Below, piece after piece: positions 26,560-34,440 of a DNA stretch of 64,000 nt. The notes below the pieces were generated by a model. The model was not told where the DNA came from. It ran no database searches and was given only the letters and a program-made list of their open reading frames with translations. The DNA is taken from assembly GCF_011601265.1 (NCBI RefSeq), contig NZ_JAAOLX010000001.1:434001-498000 (forward strand), given 5' to 3'. Source of the DNA: Iodobacter violaceini (lineage in GTDB: Bacteria; Pseudomonadota; Gammaproteobacteria; Burkholderiales; Chitinibacteraceae). Each line of letters begins with the position of its first letter. The stretch's first letter is position 1. The position numbers were made by a program, and so were the translations under genes.

Positions 26560-28074
26560 ATGAATGACATCCGACAATTAAGCATCAACAAGCTATTACT
26601 TGACCTTGAAAATCCACGCTTCCCAAGTGAGGTAAATAACCAGCGGGCAGCCATTAATTTAATGCTCAAACTTCAAGAAGAGAAAATAATAAGATTAGCA
26701 AAAGATATTTCAATTAATGGTATTGATCCATCAGAAAACCTTATCGTCTATGAAAGCCCTGACGAGCCTGGATTTTATATTGTTGCCGAAGGAAATAGAA
26801 GAACAACCGCTCTAAAGTTAATTGCACAGCCGGACCTATCTGAAAACAATCGAATTCGTAAGATTTTTGCTCAGATAAAAGAAAAAACTATAATAAGTCT
26901 TTCTAAAGTTAGCTCAGTTATAGTTAAAGATGAAAGCTATGTACACTGGGTTAATTTGAAACATACAGGTGATAATAAAGGTGTTGGACGTGAACGTTGG
27001 ACAACACCCGAAGCCGATCGTTACAGGGCAAAGCATGGAAAAATCTCTTATCAAAGTCAACTTTATGCATTTATGATGAGTCAAGAAGATGAATACAAAG
27101 AAATCATTCAAAACAAGAAATTTGTCTATGCAACAAACCTTAGCCGACTTTTTGGAGATAAAAAAACAATGTCTCGCTTTGGCCTGACATCATTAGATGG
27201 TTCTTTGTATTGCTCAATACCTTACATAACATTCATTGAAAATTTTAAAAAAATTCTTAATGTAATGACTGATATAAACTTAGAAAGAAAGAAGCCTGAT
27301 TTTAGTGTAAATAGAATTTATACAACAGAAGATCGTGAAGTTTTTCTTAATGAACTTGAAATTATAGAAAACCCTGAATTACTTCCAAATGCATGGCGTT
27401 TAAATGATCCTGACGCAAAAGAAAAAGCAACAAAATCAAATACAAATGAAAATAAAAAAGATGAAATAGAAAAAGATGAAATAGAAAAAGATGAAATAGA
27501 AAAAGATGAAATAGAAAAAGATGAAACAAAAAAGACAGAGAATGGCTCTCAAGAAAAAAAAGAAGATGAATCTGTTACAAATAGCGATGAAAACATCATT
27601 AACAAAAACAAACCAATTCCAAAAACAAACAGAAATATTTTAATACCATCAACTTTAAAATTGAACTTTGATGGAAATATAAAATGCTCCAAGATATTCA
27701 ATGAATTGAAAACAAAAATGACTCATGATACGACAGCATTTTCTATATCAGTTATGTTGCGCGTTTTTCTTGACCTATCTCTAACTGAATTTATTGAAAG
27801 AAAAAAAATTATATTTAAAGACCACCCCAAATTCCCAGGACTGCACGATAAAGTAGTTATGTGTAGTGACTACTTGAGAACCGCTAAGTTATTAACACAA
27901 ACACAATGCTCTTCAATCGGCGCATTCTCTAAAGCAAAGCTAAATGCAAATGGGACAATCCAGCAATATGTACATAACCAACACATGATTCCTTCAAGAG
28001 ATATTGTGAATACCGAATGGGACAATTTTCAGCCTTTACTTGAAGCTATTTGGTCCCCAAAAACACAACGTTGA
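26560..28074 (+). CDS. ParB-like protein with charged linker and helical C-terminal domain
   Basis: A 504-residue protein. Residues 1-90 are a ParB/Srx-type nucleotide-binding domain (LLLDLENPRF; EGNRRT at 78-83, the ParB box). Residues about 295-345 form a Lys/Glu/Asp linker coded by 15-bp tandem repeats. The last 130 residues are a helical domain ending in QYVHN and PSRDIVNTEWDNFQPLLEAIW, seen in other ParB-like defence-island proteins and perhaps HEPN-related. ParB domains can bind CTP or act as nucleases. It is co-transcribed with the OLD-like ATPase. It is not a plasmid or chromosome ParB, as no ParA or parS is present. Function inferred. Confidence 0.75.
   Translation: MNDIRQLSINKLLLDLENPRFPSEVNNQRAAINLMLKLQEEKIIRLAKDISINGIDPSENLIVYESPDEPGFYIVAEGNRRTTALKLIAQPDLSENNRIRKIFAQIKEKTIISLSKVSSVIVKDESYVHWVNLKHTGDNKGVGRERWTTPEADRYRAKHGKISYQSQLYAFMMSQEDEYKEIIQNKKFVYATNLSRLFGDKKTMSRFGLTSLDGSLYCSIPYITFIENFKKILNVMTDINLERKKPDFSVNRIYTTEDREVFLNELEIIENPELLPNAWRLNDPDAKEKATKSNTNENKKDEIEKDEIEKDEIEKDEIEKDETKKTENGSQEKKEDESVTNSDENIINKNKPIPKTNRNILIPSTLKLNFDGNIKCSKIFNELKTKMTHDTTAFSISVMLRVFLDLSLTEFIERKKIIFKDHPKFPGLHDKVVMCSDYLRTAKLLTQTQCSSIGAFSKAKLNANGTIQQYVHNQHMIPSRDIVNTEWDNFQPLLEAIWSPKTQR
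27460..27534 (+). repeat. In-frame 15-bp tandem repeat, five units
   Basis: Four perfect copies of GATGAAATAGAAAAA and a fifth degenerate copy encode the repeated pentapeptide DEIEK. Because the unit is 15 bp, copy-number change would lengthen or shorten the linker without shifting frame. Confidence 0.95.
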
Positions 28075-28089
28075 CACAAGTTACAGTCC

Positions 28090-28117
28090 AGCGTTAAGAC
28101 TGGCCAGCCTTAACGCT
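28090..28117. promoter_or_regulatory. 28-bp near-perfect palindrome upstream of the methylase gene
   Basis: The arms AGCGTTAAG (28090-28098) and CTTAACGCT (28109-28117) flank the inner palindrome CTGGCCAG (28100-28107); only one base pair breaks the dyad. No T-run follows, so it is not an ordinary terminator. Lying 49 bp before the methylase start, it may be an operator or a protein-binding site. Confidence 0.55.
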
Positions 28118-28166
28118 TACGTGTTACTCTTTGCCTTGATAAATAGATATTAATGATGGAATTTTA

Positions 28167-29018
28167 ATGGCATTTTATACTCCGCTGCGCTACCCTGGGG
28201 GCAAGGGCAAGCTAGCTTACTACGTTAAGTCATTGATTGAAGAAAACAATCTTCATGATGGACATTATGTTGAGCCTTACGCGGGGGGGGCAGGAGTAGC
28301 TATTGAACTGCTAATGCAAGAGTATGTTCGGAAGATACATATCAATGACATTGACCCAGCTGTCCATGGTTTCTGGCACTCTGTCCTATATGAAACTGAT
28401 GAACTTTGCCGCTTAATCAATGACACGCCTGTAAATATGGCAACTTGGCATGAGCAAAAAGCAATAATCTCAGATACTATAAATCATAGTTTACTAGAAA
28501 TAGGCTTTGCCACGTTCTTCTTAAATAGAACAAATCGTTCAGGGATTTTAAAAGCAGGCGTTATTGGAGGAAAAGAGCAATCAGGAAAATGGAAGCTAGA
28601 TGTTAGATACACAAAAAAAAATCTATTAGAAAGAATTACTAAAATTGCAGCTTATGAATCAAGAATTATTTTACACAACAAAGACACGGCAGATCTAATT
28701 AAGAATTTACCTGCTGACTTGCATAAAAATGCATTAGTATACCTAGATCCACCTTATTATATAAAGGGACAAGATTTATATAGAAATTTTTATTGTCACA
28801 ACGATCATATTGAAATAATGTTAGCGTTAAGTCAATCAAAAATTTTGAACTGGATTGTATCCTACGACAATGCAGAACAGATTCGTGAAATCTATAGAGA
28901 TTTCAGAAAAATTGAATATTCTCTACAATATAGCGCCCAAAATAAAACAGTTGGCGAAGAAGTAATGATTTTTTCAAGTAAAATCAAAATACCAGAAATT
29001 CATTTAGGGAAATTATAG
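28167..29018 (+). CDS. D12-class DNA N6-adenine methylase (Dam/DpnM type)
   Basis: A 283-residue adenine methyltransferase of the Dam-like D12 class: the N-terminal RYPGGKGKL, the SAM-binding EPYAGGAG (36-43), the NRTNRSG region and the catalytic LDPPYY near residue 195. The length is normal. It probably methylates a short palindrome such as GATC, but the target cannot be read. Its AT-rich sequence matches the preceding two genes. A separate palindrome-containing spacer suggests its own regulation. In context it could protect host or prophage DNA from the OLD-like/ParB-like proteins, or be an independent phage methylase. Confidence 0.92.
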   Translation: MAFYTPLRYPGGKGKLAYYVKSLIEENNLHDGHYVEPYAGGAGVAIELLMQEYVRKIHINDIDPAVHGFWHSVLYETDELCRLINDTPVNMATWHEQKAIISDTINHSLLEIGFATFFLNRTNRSGILKAGVIGGKEQSGKWKLDVRYTKKNLLERITKIAAYESRIILHNKDTADLIKNLPADLHKNALVYLDPPYYIKGQDLYRNFYCHNDHIEIMLALSQSKILNWIVSYDNAEQIREIYRDFRKIEYSLQYSAQNKTVGEEVMIFSSKIKIPEIHLGKL

Positions 29019-29035
29019 TTAATTATTTATTATTC

Positions 29036-29074
29036 AGCTAACTGCAAAGTCACTTTCTTATGTTGCAGTTAGCT
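29036..29074 (+). terminator. Long hairpin after the methylase gene
   Basis: AGCTAACTGCAA and TTGCAGTTAGCT form a perfect 12-bp stem with a 15-base loop, 17 bp after the methylase stop. The T-run comes 8 bases later, so termination may be incomplete. Confidence 0.6.
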
Positions 29075-29192
29075 ACTGCATGATTTTTTAATGGATCAGT
29101 GAGCTAGCATCAGAAAAATAATATAATCAAGCATTACCATCACTGATACATTCAACTATCCATTACCACATTGAAGATTAGGGTATAATTTT

Positions 29193-29594
29193 GTGAAAAT
29201 AACGTTAAGTAAAATAAATCCAACATCGACCATATTGTCCGATTTTTTATTAGATAAAATAAAAAATTCAAAAATGCGATCAGACACTATCCACTATATT
29301 GCCAAATTAAATTTAGAGGAATTAGCTTTTATATCTCTAGAAATACCAGAAAACAAAACATACTTGCATTTATATGAAATTATAGTTGAAGAAAAACATA
29401 GAAATAAAGGGCATGGGACACAAATAGTTAAAGAAATTTTAAGATTAGCAAAAGATCATAATCGTAAAGAAATTTACCTAACACCACGGAGCCTTGATCC
29501 AACTGTTTCTACAAAAATTCTAATTTATTGGTACGAGTCATTTGGTTTCAAAAAAATGACTAATTCTTCTGAAATGTTTGAATTAAAATTATAA
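29193..29594 (+). CDS. GNAT-family N-acetyltransferase
   Basis: A 133-residue protein with the GNAT fold. The acetyl-CoA-binding motif is visible as VEEKHRNKGHGTQIV (R/Q-x-x-G-x-G/A type), with the following helix LRLAKDH and the terminal WYESFGFKK strand-helix. The start is a GTG at 29193 with a weak ribosome site. Substrate unknown. It is as AT-rich as the methylase cassette and is the last gene before the cos site, so it belongs to the same prophage accessory block. It could be cargo unrelated to defence or the toxin half of a lost toxin-antitoxin pair; no antitoxin-like RHH gene is adjacent. Confidence 0.82.
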   Translation: MKITLSKINPTSTILSDFLLDKIKNSKMRSDTIHYIAKLNLEELAFISLEIPENKTYLHLYEIIVEEKHRNKGHGTQIVKEILRLAKDHNRKEIYLTPRSLDPTVSTKILIYWYESFGFKKMTNSSEMFELKL

Positions 29595-29908
29595 CTTAAT
29601 TGTTTATAATAATTAATATAGGTAATTAACTTTTATAAAGTAGTAATTTACTGATAAATTTCCATCGCTGCATGTAGTTTAACTCCATCCAACCGCTTTC
29701 CACTGCCCCCCCCTAAAAAGAATCATAGGTAGAAGTAAAATTATGCCCCCCTTGACACGACAGGCATTTCATACCTCGCAATAATAAGCAAGTAATACGC
29801 AAATTATGCAAGCTTTTATAGGGGCATTTTTTACCGTTTAGGGCCATATTTGGCGCGGCTTGAGCCTTCCTCATGCAGGTGCACAAAAAATAGTGGGTTA
29901 AGTGGGCA
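29595..29908. other. Gene-free region left of cos
   Basis: No convincing gene. A C-tract (29706-29713) and a second one (29744-29749) are present, and composition rises from AT-rich to GC-rich toward 29909. Packaging-recognition sequences of the phage are likely here, but none could be identified. Confidence 0.4.
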
Positions 29909-29927
29909 GGCGTGGCGGGGTCACGAG
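29909..29927 (+). other. cos: Putative phage cos site
   Basis: GGCGTGGCGGGGTCACGAG has the same pattern as the 19-base P2 cohesive end as I recall it (GGCGAGGCGGGG at the start), with 11 of the first 12 bases the same. It sits where P2 has cos, beyond the 3' end of portal gene Q, inside a short very GC-rich patch in AT-rich surroundings. Confidence 0.55.
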
Positions 29928-29975
29928 GGCGCGCGCTGGGGCGCTGACTGCAGATTCTTCTCAAAATGCAGGCGT

Positions 29976-29998
29976 AAAAAAGCCCGCACTTACGGGCT
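29976..29998 (-). terminator. Intrinsic terminator of the leftward P-Q transcript
   Basis: On the minus strand AGCCCG-TAAGTG-CGGGCT is followed by six T. It lies between portal gene Q and cos, the expected end of leftward late transcription. Confidence 0.8.
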
Positions 29999-30020
29999 GG
30001 CTGCTTATCATCAATATAGC

Positions 30021-30225
30021 TTTCCGAACGACTAGCCGAGTAAGTGACTTGCCCCCGCTTGAGGTCATATTTTTTTGAGTCGCCATAAATGAGGCAGCAA
30101 GATCCATCCAGCCCGCGTCAAACTCCAGCAGCCCTTTACGGATCAGATCCTGTGCCTTCGTGACTAAGCCCCCTTTCATATCCACGCTGTAATTGATCGC
30201 TCTAACTGCCGGGTAGAAGCTGCCC
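30021..30225 (-). pseudogene. Duplicated, decayed 3' fragment of the terminase ATPase gene
   Basis: About 205 bp are some 80% or more identical to the end of terminase gene P (around 31816-32022). Read on the minus strand it gives KAQDLIRKGLLEFDAGW, matching KAQDVIRKGRLEFDAGW of the intact protein, and then loses frame. It lies downstream of Q, so it is a leftover from recombination with a related phage. Confidence 0.85.
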
Positions 30226-30448
30226 TGCTGACGACCATAAAAATGGCCCGCTACTACGCGGCCTGATACTTACTAAAAAATTCCCTCAATACTATTTTTA
30301 ATTCACCACGCTGCTGGTCTGACTTAAAATAAAAATCCTCATGCAAAATAAATAAAAATCGTCTATCTATAGTAAACAATATGATTATTATTTTAAAAGA
30401 AAAAATTAAAATACAAACCATATTATTTAATAGGAAAAATATAGCATT
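30226..30448. other. AT-rich gene-free spacer
   Basis: No gene is seen. Composition changes abruptly to AT-rich after the terminase remnant, indicating an inserted segment between cos and portal gene Q. Confidence 0.4.
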
Positions 30449-30661
30449 ATGAAAAATACAACATTAAGCATTAACAAAATAGCAGCGAGAGCAATTCATA
30501 CTTCACGCCGAGCATCCTACTTAATTGACCTCAGATCACGAGACATGAACAATAAAAAATTAAGAGAATTAACAGCGAAATCTTGTTTTATTGCTTATAA
30601 ATGGTTAATGATTTATGAAGAAAGATCTAAAGAAGAAGAGGATAAAAACACCATCTCTTAA
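30449..30661 (+). CDS. Possible small basic protein, unknown function
   Basis: A 70-codon frame on the plus strand of an AT-rich insert beside portal gene Q. The product is a charged helical protein (INKIAARAIHTSRRASYLIDLRSRDMNNKKLRELTAKSC) ending in an acidic tail. A TAGGAAAA element precedes the ATG. It runs opposite to P and Q, as accessory moron genes often do. I recognise no domain; it may be a small regulator or a chance frame. Confidence 0.4.
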   Translation: MKNTTLSINKIAARAIHTSRRASYLIDLRSRDMNNKKLRELTAKSCFIAYKWLMIYEERSKEEEDKNTIS

Positions 30662-30683
30662 AAAGAATCAATAGATATTGTAT

Positions 30684-31712
30684 TTAACTTGCAATTACTG
30701 AATAAGGCTTAAACCGGATCACCTCCACCCCCAGCCAGTCGTTCAGCTCCTTCATCCGCTCCTGCAGTGGTTCAATCTCGTTATAAGCAAACACCGTGGC
30801 GGCCTTCTCGACGTCTCCCAAGCCGCCAGTGTTGTTGGGGATGATGCCCATCAGTTGTGCCGGTACGCGGTGGGCGCTCAGCTGATCGTCGCGGGTCACG
30901 TTCTTGATATTCCAAAAGTCATCCTTCGCCGCCACTTCAGAGATGGGCAAGATCTGCATGCCGTCCTTCTTGCCGCCAGGGGCGTACACCATCAGATTTT
31001 TGAAATTGCCCGGGCCTTTGCTGCCTTGTAATGCAGTGCGCAAATCATCGATATAGCTTTCGTTCTGCGCGGCGTCTGTCATGTACAGGATAAAACCAGC
31101 GTGGCTGCCATTGGCAAAGTAACGGCGGCGAAACAGCGTGGCGGATTCATTCAGCCATGTTGAATTAAGCGCCGACAGGTATTCAGGCAGGCCGTAAATC
31201 TCCTGATTTATATCGGGCTCTAATAAATGGAAGATGGCCCCCTGCTGGAACTGGTGCTCATTGGCGTAATCAAGGATCTGAAAGTATTGCTCTTCTTTCA
31301 TCCCCACCCGCATATATTTAGCCAGCGCATGTTTCAGGCCCAGCACCTTGCCGGTGCGACTGGTGATCTTCTCTAAGTAGGCATTGCCAAAGATCAGGTA
31401 ATCCAGCGCAAACTTGGAGAACTCCGACCGGCTTAACAGCGGGTGCGGGATAAAGGTTTTTAACAGGATATTGCGCTTTACCTGTAAGGGGCTGGAATGG
31501 TGAACGGTGGCGCGGTAAGTCTTAGCCAGGCCATCAAATGACATCGGCGGCTCGTACCATCTCCCATTGTTCACGCACTCTAAGAAATCCAGCAGCTCGC
31601 GGCGATCGAGCACGGCGGAAGGCTCGCCAAAGGTGAAAGCCACAGATTGATCAGGCGCTTTTGCTTCTGGCGTGAGTTTGTTTTTTGCCTGATAAAAAGA
31701 TTGTTTTTTCAT
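30684..31712 (-). CDS. Q: Phage portal protein (P2 gpQ)
   Basis: The 342-residue portal forms the ring at the head vertex through which DNA enters and leaves; P2 gpQ is of nearly the same length. Features include the N-terminal FTFGEPSAVLDRRELLD segment, the LIFGNAYLEKI region and the C-terminal LQERMKELNDWLG helix. It starts directly after the terminase stop on the same strand, so P and Q form one leftward late unit. No damage is seen. Confidence 0.93.
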   Translation of the reverse strand: MKKQSFYQAKNKLTPEAKAPDQSVAFTFGEPSAVLDRRELLDFLECVNNGRWYEPPMSFDGLAKTYRATVHHSSPLQVKRNILLKTFIPHPLLSRSEFSKFALDYLIFGNAYLEKITSRTGKVLGLKHALAKYMRVGMKEEQYFQILDYANEHQFQQGAIFHLLEPDINQEIYGLPEYLSALNSTWLNESATLFRRRYFANGSHAGFILYMTDAAQNESYIDDLRTALQGSKGPGNFKNLMVYAPGGKKDGMQILPISEVAAKDDFWNIKNVTRDDQLSAHRVPAQLMGIIPNNTGGLGDVEKAATVFAYNEIEPLQERMKELNDWLGVEVIRFKPYSVIAS

Positions 31713-33464
31713 TTAATAGATCGCCATAAAGCCGGAATTAGTGGAAGTCGAGCCTTCGAGCGGCTCATTAAGTAAGGCATGCATACATGCCCAAGCGAGA
31801 TCGGCGTGGCTAAGCTCTTCTGAACGGCTGGCCGAGTAAGTGACTTGCCGCCCACTGGCGGTCATGGTTTTTTGAATCGCCATAAATGCGGCGGCAAGAT
31901 CCGTCCAGCCCGCGTCAAACTCCAGGCGCCCTTTGCGGATCACGTCTTGCGCCTTCATGACTAAGCGCCCTTTCATCTCCACGCTGTAATTGATGGCCCT
32001 CGCCGCTGGGTAAAACTGTTTAACCAGTTGATAAACGCCCTGCCCAATCCCCGTCGTATCAATGCCGATATACGCCACGTTGTATTGGCTGCAGATCTGC
32101 TTAATGCCTTCGGCCTGCGCGGCAAAATCCATGCCTTTCCACTGCCGTTTCTCCAGCACGCGAAACTTGCCATCAGGCACCAGCGGCGGGGCCAGTACGA
32201 TCAGGCCCGCGCTGTCCCCGGATAAAGCCGGATCGTAGCCAAGCCACACAGGCCGGTGGCCAAAGGGGCGCGGGGCAATGGCTTTGAAGTCTTCCCATTT
32301 TTCCCAGCTATCGACCATGCACTTTTGCAATTCAGCCAGCGGAAAGATGCTGGCGCTATCATCGATAAACTCGCACATCAGCAAGTTTTGATAATCGTTG
32401 GGGTTGTATCGTTTTTTGATCTTGTCCAGATCAAACAGATTACAACCGCCTTCAATCGCGTTTTCGATGGTCACCACCTGCCGCCACTGATCGTCCTCAC
32501 AGAGGCGACCTTTGGCGAGGCTGGCGGGTTTAACGTCCAGCAGGATGCGGTCGGCTTTGACGCGGCCTTTATTGAAAGCATCGCCAGACCAGAACGGATA
32601 GGCATCGTGGTTCAGGCTGGAAGGTGTCGAGAAATAGGTTTGCCGCCAGTGCGAATGCAGGGCCATGCCCGAGGCGACTTTCTGGAGTTCCTGAAAGCGC
32701 GGAATCCAGAAATACTCATCCACATACAGATTGCCGGTATAGCTCTGCGCGGTGCGGGCGTTGGTGCCGAGGAAGTGCAGCGTTGCGCCATTGGGTAAGA
32801 CGATGGGATCGCCTTTTAACTCTAAATCGGCGGCGTCTTTGGCAAAGGCGATGATGTATTGCTTGAACACATGGGCCTGCGCCTTGCTGGCACTTAAAAA
32901 AATCTGATTGCGGCCCGTGGTCATTGCATCAAATAAAGCCTCCCGGGCGAAGTACCAGGTTGCACCAATCTGGCGGGACTTTAAGACATTGCGGAAGCTG
33001 TGTTTCTTGCCTGCCTCAAACCAGCCGTGCTGATAGGCAAACAAAGAATCCATAAAGGCGTCTTTAATGAGGTCGACGTGCTCATCGTTGAAATCGTTCT
33101 TCGTGGCCTTCTTGCGCTCTGCCTTGTTGCGGCTGGCAATGTTCGGGTTTAAATCAGCCTCATTACCACCGCCGTTGTATTTATTGATCCGGGCGACTCT
33201 TTCCATTTGCCGCGAGAGCAAATCAATCTCTTTAAAGTCGATGCCTTCTTTTTTGTCCTTATTCAAAAGAAAGATATAGCGCGATTCCAGAGACTCTTCG
33301 ACGCGCTCAATCAGCTTCTTTTTGTCCCACTCATCGCGCCGTTTCCAGCTATGCACCGTGGCGGGCTTTTCGCCTAATGATTCCGCAATCCGTGAAATAC
33401 GCCAGCCTGACCAATACAGGTGGCGAGCCTCAATACGCGGGTCTTTGCTCTTTATATTTTCCAT
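31713..33464 (-). CDS. P: Terminase large subunit ATPase (P2 gpP)
   Basis: The packaging motor of 583 residues. The N-terminal part is a helix-turn-helix region (ISRIAESLGEKPATVHSWKR). The ATPase has a variant Walker A (LKSRQIGATW) and Walker B (LYVDEYFW), and the C-terminal part is an RNase H-like nuclease (GYDPALSGDSAG, IGIDTTGIGQG). The ATG at 33464 is preferred over an in-frame TTG at 33470. It is transcribed divergently from O across a 156-bp gap. A decayed copy of its 3' end lies at 30021-30225. Confidence 0.94.
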   Translation of the reverse strand: MENIKSKDPRIEARHLYWSGWRISRIAESLGEKPATVHSWKRRDEWDKKKLIERVEESLESRYIFLLNKDKKEGIDFKEIDLLSRQMERVARINKYNGGGNEADLNPNIASRNKAERKKATKNDFNDEHVDLIKDAFMDSLFAYQHGWFEAGKKHSFRNVLKSRQIGATWYFAREALFDAMTTGRNQIFLSASKAQAHVFKQYIIAFAKDAADLELKGDPIVLPNGATLHFLGTNARTAQSYTGNLYVDEYFWIPRFQELQKVASGMALHSHWRQTYFSTPSSLNHDAYPFWSGDAFNKGRVKADRILLDVKPASLAKGRLCEDDQWRQVVTIENAIEGGCNLFDLDKIKKRYNPNDYQNLLMCEFIDDSASIFPLAELQKCMVDSWEKWEDFKAIAPRPFGHRPVWLGYDPALSGDSAGLIVLAPPLVPDGKFRVLEKRQWKGMDFAAQAEGIKQICSQYNVAYIGIDTTGIGQGVYQLVKQFYPAARAINYSVEMKGRLVMKAQDVIRKGRLEFDAGWTDLAAAFMAIQKTMTASGRQVTYSASRSEELSHADLAWACMHALLNEPLEGSTSTNSGFMAIY

Positions 33465-33510
33465 AGCCAAAGGCTAAGGCAATCAAAGACGGCTGTATTT
33501 TGTTGGCTTT

Positions 33511-33529
33511 TGTGGCTTGGCGGTTCACA
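33511..33529. promoter_or_regulatory. Candidate Ogr-type activator site between P and O
   Basis: TGT-N13-ACA, part of a longer dyad TGTG/CACA, lies in the divergent P-O intergenic region. The same spacing occurs ahead of V and FI. P2 late promoters carry a TGT-N12-ACA element bound by Ogr, so a one-base-longer version is plausible here. Confidence 0.45.
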
Positions 33530-33620
33530 CCGAAAGCAAATTGATGACCCTTTCTTTTGTGGCGATAGTGGGTGCCTTCAGGAATTAACCCCGCTATTCA
33601 ATCAAATCGCAGAAGGGTCT

Positions 33621-34409
33621 ATGGACAAAAAATTTAAATCATTTCGGGTCGCTACCGAAGGCGCAACCACGGATGGCCGCACCATTACCCGCGCATGGCT
33701 CAGCCAGATGGCAAAGAACTACAACCCGGCTACTTTCGGGGCGCGGGTGAATATGGAGCATATCCGGGGCATTTACCCGGACAGCGCTTTTAAATCCTAT
33801 GGCGATGTGGTGGCGCTGGAAGCCAAAGAGATCGACGGCAAGATGGCCCTGTTTGCCACCATTGATCCCACACCCGAACTGGTGGCGATGAATCAGAACC
33901 GCCAGAAGGTTTACACCTCCATCGAGTGTGACCCCGACTTTGCAGGCACCGGGGAAGCCTACTTAACCGGCTTAGCCGTCACCGACAACCCCGCCAGCCT
34001 GGGTACATCAATGCTGCAATTCTCTGCCTCAGTCGGCGGTGCCAGCCCGCTGATGGCCCGCAAAACAAACAAAAACTGTTTATTCACCAATGCCATCGAG
34101 TTTGCACTCGAAGAAGAAGGAACGCATGCCGTGTCGATGCTGGAATCTGTAAAGAATATTTTTTCTAAAAAAGCTGAAAAAGAAAACCTGCAATTTGCGG
34201 ATATCCAGCAAGCACTGGAAGCCATCGCCGAGCAAACCGCAGAAAACAATGATGGCTTTCGCACAATGACAAGCCGCATCGATGAATTGAAAAACGAAAT
34301 GGCCGAACTGCGCGAATTCAAATCAAAGATTGAAAACGAGCCGAGTCATTTATCTGGCGGGCGGGACCGAGCTACCGGCGGCGCGGTTGAATTGCTCACA
34401 GATTGCTAA
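33621..34409 (+). CDS. O: Capsid scaffolding protein/protease (P2 gpO)
   Basis: A 262-residue scaffold with an N-terminal serine protease that matures the capsid. The conserved start KFKSFRVATEGATTDGR, the catalytic-region NMEHIRGIYP with His, and TSIECDP are visible; the C-terminal third is the coiled-coil scaffold (IDELKNEMAELREFKSKIE). The ATG at 33621 follows AGAAGGG; longer frames upstream lack a ribosome site. It is the first gene of the O-N-M-L late unit. Confidence 0.92.
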   Translation: MDKKFKSFRVATEGATTDGRTITRAWLSQMAKNYNPATFGARVNMEHIRGIYPDSAFKSYGDVVALEAKEIDGKMALFATIDPTPELVAMNQNRQKVYTSIECDPDFAGTGEAYLTGLAVTDNPASLGTSMLQFSASVGGASPLMARKTNKNCLFTNAIEFALEEEGTHAVSMLESVKNIFSKKAEKENLQFADIQQALEAIAEQTAENNDGFRTMTSRIDELKNEMAELREFKSKIENEPSHLSGGRDRATGGAVELLTDC

Positions 34410-34440
34410 TTAAAAAAACATATAAAAGGAAATCTAATTT

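Noticed and set aside
26560-28074. Plasmid or chromosome partition ParB
   Set aside because: No ParA gene or parS-like repeats are near; the domain order and C-terminus differ from partition ParB proteins.
29713-29964. 83-codon minus-strand frame next to cos
   Set aside because: The composition reflects GC-rich cos DNA; the translation has no protein-like pattern and crosses the putative cos.
32256-32798. 180-codon open frame on the plus strand
   Set aside because: It is the antisense of the terminase ATPase gene P.
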